From the NCBI GenBank assembly GCA_000433175.1, contig HF986657.1, positions 1-24,208 on the forward strand: a stretch of DNA of 24,208 bases. Direction: 5' to 3'. The position numbers were made by a program, and so were the translations under genes. How positions within the stretch are numbered: the first letter of the stretch is position 1; every line of letters begins with the position of its first letter. The DNA comes from Prevotella sp. CAG:1058 (GTDB lineage Bacteria; Bacteroidota; Bacteroidia; Bacteroidales; Bacteroidaceae). The notes beneath the pieces are model-generated. The model was not told the origin of the DNA. It did not search any database and worked only from the letters and a program-made list of their open reading frames with translations. This document shows, piece by piece, positions 1 through 8,885 of the stretch.

Positions 1-46
1 GGACTTTTGGTGTAAAGTATTTTTAGGCATAGTCAGGTCATCTTCT

Positions 47-133
47 AAAGGTTACTTTTTGCACTGCTAAAGGATACCTTTTGCGTCCTTAAAGGATACC
101 TTTTGCACGGTCAAAGGCTGCATTTGACAAAGG
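47..133. repeat. Tandem 22-nt palindromic repeats at the 3' end of the thi operon
   Basis: The pentamer AAAGG starts at 47, 69, 91 and 113, exactly 22 nt apart, with a fifth, out-of-phase copy at 129. Copies 2 and 3 share the 16-mer AAAGGATACCTTTTGC, copy 1 is AAAGGTTACTTTTTGC, and copy 4 is degenerate. Each unit contains a small dyad, AAAGG-N3-CCTTT. The array directly abuts the stop codon of the ThiE/TenI-like gene. The same unit with the same 22-nt spacing recurs at 16162-16205. The function is unknown. It is not CRISPR-like, because the unit is continuous with no room for spacers. Confidence 0.75.
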
Positions 134-748
134 CTATAACGACAGGTGTTCATCTTGAACGCACTTCTTCATTTCCAACAGAATCTTCACCTGCTCGTTT
201 TCCGGCAGTGAGGCCAGGTTGTTTACACAACCCAACATTGCCGCCCCACCGAATTTAAGCGAACGCAAATAGCCCAGTTTGTCAGGAGTGACACCTCCAA
301 GAGCCACGACTTTATTATCTATAACGCCAGCTTCCGAAGCCTTGCTTAATATTTCATCATCAAAAGCCGAAGCATAACCTTCCTTAGAAACGCTGTCGAA
401 AATAGGACTAAGGAAAACATAATCGCATACCCCCTTATACAGTTCGACTTCTTCCAACGAATGACACGAACGGCTTATGTGCCCCGAATATCCTATGGGC
501 ACTTCGCTACGTCGCGCGTTCAAATGAATTCCACGCAGGCAATACGGCCCGGCAAGTTCGAAGTAGTCATGTATTACGATACGACGGCAGTCGTCTGCCG
601 GCATTTGGTCAAGCAACGACGAGCACTCGTCGATGGTGGCTCCTGGTTTGCGTAAATGTATTACGTCAACACCGCATTCGAGCAAACGATGAAGGAAAGA
701 TGCCTCGCCGTGGAAAAATCCGGGAGCTGTTATTACAATCCACAACAT
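134..748 (-). CDS. ThiE/TenI-family protein, divergent
   Basis: A 204-residue TIM-barrel protein of the thiamine phosphate synthase/TenI family, last gene of the thi operon. Family landmarks are HLRKPG (31-36), the IHDYFELA segment near 59-66, SPIFDSVSK (114-122) and the phosphate-binding VALGGVTP (148-155). Compared with Bacillus ThiE, Arg33 and Asp61 and the SxSK loop are kept. The lysine of the FREKG motif is Pro35, the Asn before the first metal-binding Asp is His60, and the second metal-binding Asp is Arg80. Full ThiE motifs are present instead in the fusion protein upstream. I infer a TenI-like role (thiazole tautomerase) or a specialised synthase; TenI also fits because Bacteroides thi clusters, as I recall, end with such a gene. 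With a Thi4 pathway a tautomerase should not be needed, so the role is open. No signal peptide. Confidence 0.8.
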   Translation of the reverse strand: MLWIVITAPGFFHGEASFLHRLLECGVDVIHLRKPGATIDECSSLLDQMPADDCRRIVIHDYFELAGPYCLRGIHLNARRSEVPIGYSGHISRSCHSLEEVELYKGVCDYVFLSPIFDSVSKEGYASAFDDEILSKASEAGVIDNKVVALGGVTPDKLGYLRSLKFGGAAMLGCVNNLASLPENEQVKILLEMKKCVQDEHLSL

Positions 749-823
749 TATAAGACTTTCATATTAAGAATTCTGGAAAATATGTCAATCGACAGATAAT
801 GCCTGTCAAGTGAACTAAAACAA

Positions 824-890
824 GAGTTAAGAATTATGAGAAACATATTTTGCCGAACTGACAGCAAAAGCATTCCATAATTCTTAACTC
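824..890 (-). terminator. 15-bp perfect inverted repeat between thi4 and the ThiE/TenI-like gene
   Basis: The arms are 824-838 (GAGTTAAGAATTATG) and 876-890 (its exact reverse complement), enclosing 37 nt. In the direction of transcription the second arm is followed by TTGTTTTAG, so it could act as an intra-operon terminator or processing site that lowers expression of the last gene. The long loop makes it an atypical intrinsic terminator. A third, partial copy of the arm (TTAAGAATT) lies near 764. The 155-nt gap between the two genes is the widest inside this operon. Confidence 0.5.
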
Positions 891-903
891 ACTAAATATT
901 TAA

Positions 904-1674
904 TTATTTCAATTTATCTATAATCAATTCGGCAACCTTCTTACCTGACATAAGCATACCGCCGAATATCGGTCCCATACGTGGAGTTCCACTTACGGCT
1001 GAGGCTGCCATTCCGCAAACATATAGTCCGGGATATATTTCCTTTGTACCGTTCACAACTTCCTGTTCTCCAGAAACAACGTCCAATGAGCGCTCGCCTA
1101 TAACATCGCCCGTGTCGGTAGCAAGACGTATGCCATTCTTGCGTGCAACAGTCTTACACATCTCGCTGTCATGGCCAGTACCGTCGATTACGCATTTAGC
1201 CATAATGTTCAACGGATCAACGTGCAAACCTTCACGAAGTACAGGAGTCCAGTTTACAACAACGCCGCTTACGACATTGTTCTTGAACACTACGTCTTCA
1301 ACGGAATAACAGTTGAAGATTGTTGCTCCGGCATGCACAGCCTTATAAAGCAATGCCGACGTACTCTCAACCGAGTCCATTACATAGAGTCCGTCGCCGT
1401 AAGGCTTATAATTGATGTCGAAATCCTTTACGATGTTAATGGCTTCTTCCTGCACGACAATCTGGTTGAACATCATGGCACCGCCCCACATGCCGCCGCC
1501 AGGAGACAGTTTACGGTCAAATTGCGCAACCTTCAAGCCGGCCTTGGCGAGATAATACGCAGCAACAATGCCTGAAGGACCGCCGCCCACGATTGCGACA
1601 TCAATATCAAGATTCTTTTCTAACTTCTCGAAATAGGTACTTATAATACCTTGTGAAACTTTCTTTTCAATCAT
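904..1674 (-). CDS. thi4: Thi4-type sulfide-dependent ADP-thiazole synthase
   Basis: A 256-residue FAD/NAD-fold protein of the Thi4 family. It carries the dinucleotide motif VGGGPSG (29-35), an acidic residue after the second strand (D53), the GGGMWGGAMMF segment (59-69), and the C-terminal GTPRMGPIFGGM (229-240) that closes the NAD-derived adenylate site. Thi4 enzymes make ADP-thiazole from NAD, glycine and sulfur. In the yeast enzyme a Cys before the conserved DP gives up its own sulfur in a single turnover. The aligned position here is His151 in GLHVDP, as in archaeal catalytic homologues that use free sulfide with iron. I therefore infer a multi-turnover sulfide-dependent enzyme, which suits an anaerobe. 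It stands where thiG and partners would be expected. A gap of 48 nt separates it from thiC upstream. Family assignment is firm; chemistry is inferred from the one residue. Confidence 0.93.
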   Translation of the reverse strand: MIEKKVSQGIISTYFEKLEKNLDIDVAIVGGGPSGIVAAYYLAKAGLKVAQFDRKLSPGGGMWGGAMMFNQIVVQEEAINIVKDFDINYKPYGDGLYVMDSVESTSALLYKAVHAGATIFNCYSVEDVVFKNNVVSGVVVNWTPVLREGLHVDPLNIMAKCVIDGTGHDSEMCKTVARKNGIRLATDTGDVIGERSLDVVSGEQEVVNGTKEIYPGLYVCGMAASAVSGTPRMGPIFGGMLMSGKKVAELIIDKLK

Positions 1675-1722
1675 TTTTATTATATGTTATTAGTCGTTAA
1701 TTCTGTCATCAATACTCATTTC

Positions 1723-3432
<1,710 letters not shown>

Positions 3433-3476
3433 TTATCAAGAATCAAGGAAACGTTATTGACAAATCGCGACCAGCA

Positions 3477-5018
3477 TTATTGATTGCCATGTTGTAATTG
3501 ACCAACAACTTTCTTCATCTCATCTACAGGATTCCCTGCTCGTAATATACTGCCGCTTAGAGCTATACCAGACACGCCGGCTTCCATAAGTTGCGGTATG
3601 TCGTCGCATGTTATTCCACCAATCGCTACCAACGGCAAACTTATACCATGAGCTCTCATACGTGAAAGTATATCTTTATACCCTTCCAGCCCCAACATTG
3701 GTGCAAGTTTCTTTTTAGTTGTTGTAAACCTATAAGGTCCGCAACCTATATAATCAGCACCCTGGGAAGCCAAGCGGCTAACATCTTCAAATGTGTTTGC
3801 CGTACCTCCGATAATGAAATCTTTGCCTGCAAGCTTACGTGCCTCGTCCACAGGCATATCGTTTTTACCCAAATGTACTCCGTCTGCACCCACTCGAAGA
3901 GCCAGCTCAACATGGTCATCGATAACAAATACAGCTCCTTTGCGTCTGCATTCAGGTATCAGTTTAAGAGCTGTACGCTCTATCTCACTCTCGTCGGCAT
4001 CCTTCATACGTAGTTGAATCCAACGACATCCGCCTTCAAGGGCCATGATGGCTGAGTCTATATATGAATATTTATCGGTGAAATGAGTTATAAATTGCAA
4101 ATTCACAGATGCAGGACAAGCCGACAAACCCGTAGTAAAACTATCTTCCATATCAATTATTTTATACGCAGACCTTCTAACTTGACCGTCTGATTGTTGA
4201 CAGTTGTAATCGTAAAAATGGTTTACAGGACCAAAACCATTACCCACATGAATGCCCGCTCCGGCCTTTAACGCATCAGTTAGATATTTTTTTGCCAAAC
4301 GCACTGCATCGCCAAGTTCTTCACCACGTGCGGCAAATGCCGCTATTGCGGACGAGAGCGTGCATCCAGTTCCATGAGTATTATTAGTATCAACGGTTTC
4401 TGCAGACAAGCATGTACGCTTAACATCATCTCCGCTTTTTATATATAGATAATCTTTCTTGGATTTACCATCAGCATGTCCGCCCTTAACAAGCAACGCC
4501 TTGACTCCGAGATTCAATATGTCTTGAGCTATAATGTCAACATCGTTAAGCGTTTTATCAATTTGTTTGCCCGCCAGTACGCATGCCTCAGGTAAATTGG
4601 GCGTAACTAAATCTGCAATAGGCAACAAGCGCTTTTTCATTACATTCAATGCGTCAGACTGCATCAATGAGCAGCCGCTCGTTGAGACCATTACAGGGTC
4701 TACGACCAAAAACTTAGGTTTGTGTACTTTCAATGCATTAACTATAGCATCAAGGGTCTCAGCGTCATTAACCATTCCTATTTTAACGGCGTCTACATGA
4801 ATGTCTTCCATTACCGTTACAATTTGGTCATAAACAACCTGCGATGGCAGTTTTTGTACGTATTTTACACCTACGGTATTTTGTATTGTAACTGCCGTAA
4901 TGGCCGTTGCTCCATAAACACCTAAAGCCGAAAATGTTTTCAAGTCAGCCTGAAGTCCGGCACCACCAGAAGGGTCTGAACCCGCAATAGTCAAAGCTGA
5001 AATATACCGTTTCATCAT
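3477..5018 (-). CDS. thiDE: ThiD-ThiE fusion: HMP(-P) kinase / thiamine phosphate synthase
   Basis: A 513-residue bifunctional protein, first gene of the operon. Residues 1-265 are a ThiD ribokinase-fold kinase: GSDPSGGAGLQADLKT (13-28), VVDPVMVSTSG (105-115) and the anion-hole motif THGTGCTLSSA (214-224). It phosphorylates HMP and HMP-P to HMP-PP. After a linker (about 266-305), residues 306-513 are ThiE with all expected catalytic features: QLRMKD (335-340), IDDHVELA (366-373), GVHLGKND (380-387), GPYRFTTTKK (427-436) and AIGGI (465-469). This half joins HMP-PP and thiazole phosphate to TMP. The start is one of two consecutive ATGs (5018 or 5015). Expression is expected to follow the TPP riboswitch in its leader. 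Fusions of this kind are known in bacteria; the second ThiE-like gene at the operon end makes the functions partly redundant. Confidence 0.95.
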   Translation of the reverse strand: MMKRYISALTIAGSDPSGGAGLQADLKTFSALGVYGATAITAVTIQNTVGVKYVQKLPSQVVYDQIVTVMEDIHVDAVKIGMVNDAETLDAIVNALKVHKPKFLVVDPVMVSTSGCSLMQSDALNVMKKRLLPIADLVTPNLPEACVLAGKQIDKTLNDVDIIAQDILNLGVKALLVKGGHADGKSKKDYLYIKSGDDVKRTCLSAETVDTNNTHGTGCTLSSAIAAFAARGEELGDAVRLAKKYLTDALKAGAGIHVGNGFGPVNHFYDYNCQQSDGQVRRSAYKIIDMEDSFTTGLSACPASVNLQFITHFTDKYSYIDSAIMALEGGCRWIQLRMKDADESEIERTALKLIPECRRKGAVFVIDDHVELALRVGADGVHLGKNDMPVDEARKLAGKDFIIGGTANTFEDVSRLASQGADYIGCGPYRFTTTKKKLAPMLGLEGYKDILSRMRAHGISLPLVAIGGITCDDIPQLMEAGVSGIALSGSILRAGNPVDEMKKVVGQLQHGNQ

Positions 5019-5056
5019 TTTTTCTTGTTTTTAAAATTCGTACTTGAAAAGATGAA

Positions 5057-5082
5057 ACGCATTAAACATTAATATTATGCGT
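5057..5082 (-). terminator. Weak hairpin between TPP riboswitch and thiDE start
   Basis: A 6-bp stem (ACGCAT 5057-5062 with ATGCGT 5077-5082) and an AT-rich 14-nt loop lie between the aptamer and the start codon. In the transcript it is followed by UUUCAUCUUUUC. It might be the expression platform (a weak terminator), but the stem is short and no clear antiterminator pairing was found, so control by another route is equally possible. Confidence 0.3.
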
Positions 5083-5097
5083 AAAAGATAAAATGTC

Positions 5098-5195
5098 ACC
5101 AAAAATCCCAGCGTCGGCATTACCCGTACTGGTGCAATGTGTATCATCTCAGCCTTAGACTAAAACTTGTCATCAGGCACCACCTTTTGAGTACG
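5098..5195 (-). promoter_or_regulatory. TPP riboswitch (THI box)
   Basis: Read on the minus strand the leader contains the THI-box order: GGTGGTGCC (5184-5176), a P3 stem-loop formed by CCTGATGAC and GTCTAAGG, the conserved GGCTGAGATGATAC (about 5154-5141), then CACCAGTACGGGTAATGCCG (5133-5114) and ACGCTGGGA closing at 5106. P1 can be formed by ACTCAAAA and TTTTTGGT at the two ends. The aptamer starts within a few bases of the predicted transcription start and ends about 80 nt before the thiDE start codon. It should repress the whole operon when thiamine pyrophosphate is plentiful. Confidence 0.95.
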
Positions 5196-5198
5196 TCC

Positions 5199-5230
5199 GC
5201 AAAGTTAATGTATTAATATGTAAAGACAAA
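5199..5230 (-). promoter_or_regulatory. Bacteroidota sigma-ABfr-type promoter of the thi operon
   Basis: On the minus strand TTTG (5230-5227) is followed after exactly 19 nt by TAACTTTGC (5207-5199), a full match to the Bacteroidota -33 TTTG / -7 TAnnTTTGC consensus. Transcription should start near 5192, immediately before the TPP aptamer. Confidence 0.8.
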
Positions 5231-5384
5231 ATTTTTATGTAATTATTATTTTGAGAAATACAAAATAAAGTTGACAACTTTTCAAATTCTTTATTGATTT
5301 AATACTAAAAATTTTGCCTTTACATTGATCGACAATAATAATTCCTTAAATTCAATTATTCAAAAACAAATTCATTTATTAAGA

Positions 5385-6761
5385 TCACTCAACAAACTCT
5401 ACCGTTGAAAAAGCACGAAGGACATATGATGCAAGTCCTGAATTAGGGGAATCTTCAATTTCGTCCCTATAAGGACAATAAACCTTTATCAACCCATCCT
5501 CATCCAAAAAATAATATGAATAAACACCATAAAAATCAATATTGAAAATATCCTTATCATTTTCATTTAACTTTTGGTTAATTTCTTCAATGTGTTCCTT
5601 AATATATCTAAGTTCATCTAAAGTAGGTAATCGCCAACTATCAATACCTTCAACCGTAAATTTAGAAAAGGCAGCATCTATCGCTTCCTTTAATGACTCT
5701 TGGTTACCTTCTACAAATTCCAACTTTTCCCAATAACATGTACTCATTAGAGTAACTACAGTATTGTTACTCGAATTGTCTGATTTAAGGACATAACAAT
5801 CATTATACAAAGTACCTACTTCAGGCGCATTACCTTTAACCTCTGCATCAACATCAACGTTTCCTTCCGACGGAGGGGTAACTTCTCCATTATAAAAAGT
5901 AAAATCAACATCAATCTGTCCTGCCCATGTTGCACCAGTAATCGTACCGCTTACCTTTATTCCATCTCCTCCATAAGTACCATTAATATGAATCTTATAA
6001 TTAGCCTTAAGCTCTTCAGCACAAGAATATGAATAACTATGTACACCATCACCCCTTGTCAATGAAACTTTAAGTGTGGCATTATCTGCAGCTTCAAGCA
6101 AATACACTTCAGAATTATTTTTCCATGTTCCATCAACATCTTTATCCAAATTAATTGTGCTTACACCATTTTCACCCAAATAACTGCCGTCAAGCAGCAG
6201 TTCTTCATACAAAGGGCTTACTGATACAGATACCGCCGTCACGTCATCCGGTATATTAGTCATTGATACAGATTCAATCATCATAACCTTACGTTCCAAT
6301 GACAAAGTAAGCGTATTCTCCTCTCCATTTGCCAATTCGACATTACTATACGCTGACATTAAGTCTCCGTGTTTAGAACCGTCTTTTAAGATTATAGGAG
6401 ATTTTTTTGTCGCATTCTCTTTTGTCGGAATATTATAAGATTTATCATCCGCACCAGCAATAGCATAAATATTATAACTTCCTTCTGGAAGTTTAAGTGA
6501 TAAGTTCTCTGCTTCAGACCCAATTACAGACACCCCGACACACGCTCCTTTTTCGTTAAACACAAAAACATTTACAGGATAGCTAATTGTTGCAGACTCA
6601 TCCAAACCTGCCTCATTAGGGGCCAGACAAGTACGTACAACCAAGGTGCTATTGGCTTCAGACAAATCAAACTCTTCATCAGCAGTATATTTTTCACATG
6701 AAACAAAAAACACTACCATCGCTAACAAAACGGCAAAACTTAAAATACAATTGTTTCTCAT
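5385..6761 (-). CDS. FimB/Mfa2-like surface lipoprotein with a WRLPT-motif C-terminal domain
   Basis: A 458-residue predicted lipoprotein. I chose the ATG at 6761 because it begins directly with a lipoprotein signal (MRNN, hydrophobic stretch, lipobox VFFVSC with Cys22); an in-frame ATG at 6824 lies upstream of a plausible -7 box and would add a polar extension. The N-terminal part (about 40-140) has the pattern of fimbrillin/FimB-Mfa2 proteins: a β-rich domain with YPVNVFVFNEKG and LKLPEGSYNIYAIAG. The rest is β-rich. The last 100 residues contain DSWRLPTLDELRYI and a final SYVLRAF, resembling the DUF1566/Lcl-type C-terminal domain. It is probably exported to the outer membrane, as a fimbrial anchor, tip or adhesin. 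No other fimbrial gene is adjacent. The gene is visibly more AT-rich than the thi genes. Exact family is uncertain. Confidence 0.7.
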   Translation of the reverse strand: MRNNCILSFAVLLAMVVFFVSCEKYTADEEFDLSEANSTLVVRTCLAPNEAGLDESATISYPVNVFVFNEKGACVGVSVIGSEAENLSLKLPEGSYNIYAIAGADDKSYNIPTKENATKKSPIILKDGSKHGDLMSAYSNVELANGEENTLTLSLERKVMMIESVSMTNIPDDVTAVSVSVSPLYEELLLDGSYLGENGVSTINLDKDVDGTWKNNSEVYLLEAADNATLKVSLTRGDGVHSYSYSCAEELKANYKIHINGTYGGDGIKVSGTITGATWAGQIDVDFTFYNGEVTPPSEGNVDVDAEVKGNAPEVGTLYNDCYVLKSDNSSNNTVVTLMSTCYWEKLEFVEGNQESLKEAIDAAFSKFTVEGIDSWRLPTLDELRYIKEHIEEINQKLNENDKDIFNIDFYGVYSYYFLDEDGLIKVYCPYRDEIEDSPNSGLASYVLRAFSTVEFVE

Positions 6762-6813
6762 AGTATAATTATTAATAAACTTATCAGATTTTATGTTGTT
6801 AATATTCATTTTC

Positions 6814-6821
6814 CAAAAATA
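6814..6821 (-). promoter_or_regulatory. Possible -7 box of the lipoprotein gene
   Basis: The minus-strand sequence TATTTTTG (6821-6814) matches TAnnTTTG. No good TTTG lies 19 nt upstream; the nearest TTG is about 23 nt away. If used, transcription would begin near 6807, downstream of the ATG at 6824 and upstream of the ATG at 6761, which supports the shorter protein. Confidence 0.35.
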
Positions 6822-6877
6822 CATTAAATTTTAATAAGTTGTAACAATCAATACTATAATTTAAATTCATTTTGAAT

Positions 6878-7040
6878 ATTATATCAGATTTTAACACCCA
6901 TAAGAGGTTTACTATAATCAATTTTACAATTTAATAAAATTACATGCTCAAAAATTAAAAAATCTTTACTTATTATTAATTTTCACCATATCCACCAACA
7001 TCGAACATAACTATTGATTATAGTTTCAATCTGATATAAT
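6878..7040. repeat. Nested inverted repeats in an AT-rich gene-free stretch
   Basis: The 451-nt stretch 6762-7212 has no convincing gene. It contains an outer 13-bp perfect inverted repeat (6878-6890 ATTATATCAGATT with 7028-7040) and an inner 12-bp one (6911-6922 ACTATAATCAAT with 7013-7024). A direct copy of TATCAGATTTTA occurs at 6782-6793 and again 100 nt later at 6882-6893. No recombinase gene is nearby. The stretch may be structured regulatory DNA, a degraded element or chance in AT-rich DNA. Confidence 0.45.
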
Positions 7041-7166
7041 TAACCATCAGCAAGAAGATGTAACAATAAAAATTTTTATCAAAAGGCATTGCCGAAGTAA
7101 ATACCTTGATGCATACTGTAAACCGACACGGGAGCCAGGTATTTCTCCATAACATACATATAACAA

Positions 7167-7199
7167 AACGCCTTGTTGCAAAATTTACAACAAGGCGTT
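7167..7199 (-). terminator. Intrinsic terminator after the C69 peptidase gene
   Basis: A perfect 12-bp stem, AACGCCTTGTTG (7167-7178) with CAACAAGGCGTT (7188-7199), has a 9-nt loop. On the minus strand it is followed by TTGTTAT. It begins 13 nt after the stop codon of the C69 peptidase gene and closes the M23-C69 unit. Confidence 0.85.
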
Positions 7200-7212
7200 A
7201 AATGAATAAAAA

Positions 7213-8856
7213 TTATTCCTCTATTGGTACTAAATATTTATCTGCCGTAGATTTTATAATTTCTCTTGCAGCATGCTCAGGAATACCAGGACGTTCAACT
7301 GAAGAACCAAGTCCTGTTGCGGTACGTGTAAAATGACCGTCTTTTTCTGGTTTAATAACCATATCGTTATACTTTACAATTAGATAATAAGCTAATTGTT
7401 TCCAACGTAATAGCATCTGTTGGGCCTTATCACAACTATAAACACTTAAATATTCTATGGCTTGCTTTGGACTTTTACTGTATAACTCTACAGCATGAGC
7501 ATCAATAACTGGCAATGCATTATCATAATCAGCTTCAAGAGAATCTCTAACAGACTTCAGAGAACCGAACATCAATGAATAGCGAGGATAAACCATATTG
7601 CTAACCCAATTGCATACCCAGTATGCGTTCTTGTCACTAAAAGTCAGTGCGTCTGCACCGGGAGTGTTATAACACTCCGGCTGGACAGTATTACCACAAT
7701 ACACGGGCGTGTATGCTACCATGTTGCCGTCATCGTTGCCAAACCATATAATACCTCCTATCTGCCTTGGCAGCCAAGAACGCAATTGAGCAATATAGGA
7801 AAAACCTGACTGTTGAGTCGACGTAGGACGCTCATTGAAATATTCCTTACCATCAACCTTGTAAGTAAGAGGTGTAGGCCTGTATGGCATTCCCCAAAGA
7901 CCTTGCCCCGGGTCAGCATCAAGCGCAAAAGGTGTGCCTTCATAATGATCACGCATAGCAGCACGCATGTCGGACAGCGTCAGCTTCTTTTCCGGAACAA
8001 TCCACAAAGGCATAGGTTCGGCGTCTTTAACCTTTCCTTCGGCGTATGGCAGATAACGGTCCATGCCAGAAGCGAAGCGGTTGAAGAAGCTCCATACACG
8101 AGCTTCACAGAAACGGCGTCCAGAGAAGTCTGGATATGCATATGTTTCGCAAAAGCTGAAATCTTCATCACGACCACTGTACCAGCCCTTTCGACGGGCA
8201 AAGTCTATGCAGTCGGCTGAAAACATAACATTTTTCTTATCTTTTTGATTGAACGTCCTTATGCGGCTTTGGTTTGCGTGGGCACAAATAGCGTCGTCGG
8301 GTATGCGCAAGGCCACCCATACTACGCCTTTGCTGCCAGGACCTTTGCCCATCATTTCCATTATCCATGCTTCTTCAGGATCGCATATCGAAAATGTTTC
8401 ACCTTCAGAGCAGTATCCATATGTCTCTGCGAGCGTGGTCATTACCTTTATGGCTTCACGCGCGGTCTTTGAACGCTGCAATGCGATGTATATCAGCGAC
8501 CCGTAGTCGAGTATGCCCGTAGTATCAACCATTTCATGACGGCCGCCAAAAGTAGTTTCAGCAATTGTTACTTGATATTCGTTAATGTTTCCAATGACAT
8601 TGTAAGTCTCTTCCGCCTCCGGTATCTGGCCATGGTATTCTTTTGTATCCCAATCATAAATCTGGCGCATTTGACCTTTGGGATGCTTACCAGCTGGGTA
8701 GTGGCACAATCCTATGAACATGCCATAATCGTCGGCATTGTATGTACAAAATACGGAACCATCAGCACTAGCTTTTTTGCCTACAATGAAATTTGTGCAC
8801 GCCTGTCCGGCAATAGCAATGGCCAGCAAGGCTACGGTTAATAAAATCTTTTTCAT
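7213..8856 (-). CDS. Peptidase family C69 (dipeptidase), secreted
   Basis: A 547-residue Ntn-hydrolase of family C69 (PepD/dipeptidase A group). The signal sequence MKKILLTVALLAIAIAGQA is followed directly by Cys20 in ACTNFIVGKKASADGSVF, the pattern in which signal cleavage exposes the catalytic N-terminal cysteine. This is not a lipobox, because Gln is at -2. Further family features are NVIGNINEYQVTIAETTFGG, DYGSLIYIALQRSKTAREAI and EGETFSICDPEEAWIMEMMGKG. It probably hydrolyses peptides in the periplasm or at the cell surface. It starts 29 nt after the stop of the M23 peptidase gene, so the two are likely cotranscribed; the pairing suggests peptide or cell-wall peptide turnover, but that is inference. 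Confidence 0.9.
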   Translation of the reverse strand: MKKILLTVALLAIAIAGQACTNFIVGKKASADGSVFCTYNADDYGMFIGLCHYPAGKHPKGQMRQIYDWDTKEYHGQIPEAEETYNVIGNINEYQVTIAETTFGGRHEMVDTTGILDYGSLIYIALQRSKTAREAIKVMTTLAETYGYCSEGETFSICDPEEAWIMEMMGKGPGSKGVVWVALRIPDDAICAHANQSRIRTFNQKDKKNVMFSADCIDFARRKGWYSGRDEDFSFCETYAYPDFSGRRFCEARVWSFFNRFASGMDRYLPYAEGKVKDAEPMPLWIVPEKKLTLSDMRAAMRDHYEGTPFALDADPGQGLWGMPYRPTPLTYKVDGKEYFNERPTSTQQSGFSYIAQLRSWLPRQIGGIIWFGNDDGNMVAYTPVYCGNTVQPECYNTPGADALTFSDKNAYWVCNWVSNMVYPRYSLMFGSLKSVRDSLEADYDNALPVIDAHAVELYSKSPKQAIEYLSVYSCDKAQQMLLRWKQLAYYLIVKYNDMVIKPEKDGHFTRTATGLGSSVERPGIPEHAAREIIKSTADKYLVPIEE

Positions 8857-8885
8857 ATTTTCTTTACATTTTATGTTTTACACGA

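Noticed and set aside
47..133. CRISPR array
   Set aside because: The period is 22 nt with the repeat filling most of the unit; there are no spacers of normal length and no cas genes.
6762..6824. Extended N-terminus for the lipoprotein starting at 6824
   Set aside because: It adds 21 polar residues before a canonical lipoprotein signal, and the -7 box at 6814-6821 would place the transcript start downstream of it.
8797..8856. Lipoprotein signal on the C69 peptidase
   Set aside because: The residues before Cys20 are GQA, with Gln at -2, which does not fit a lipobox; the Cys is the expected catalytic N-terminal residue.
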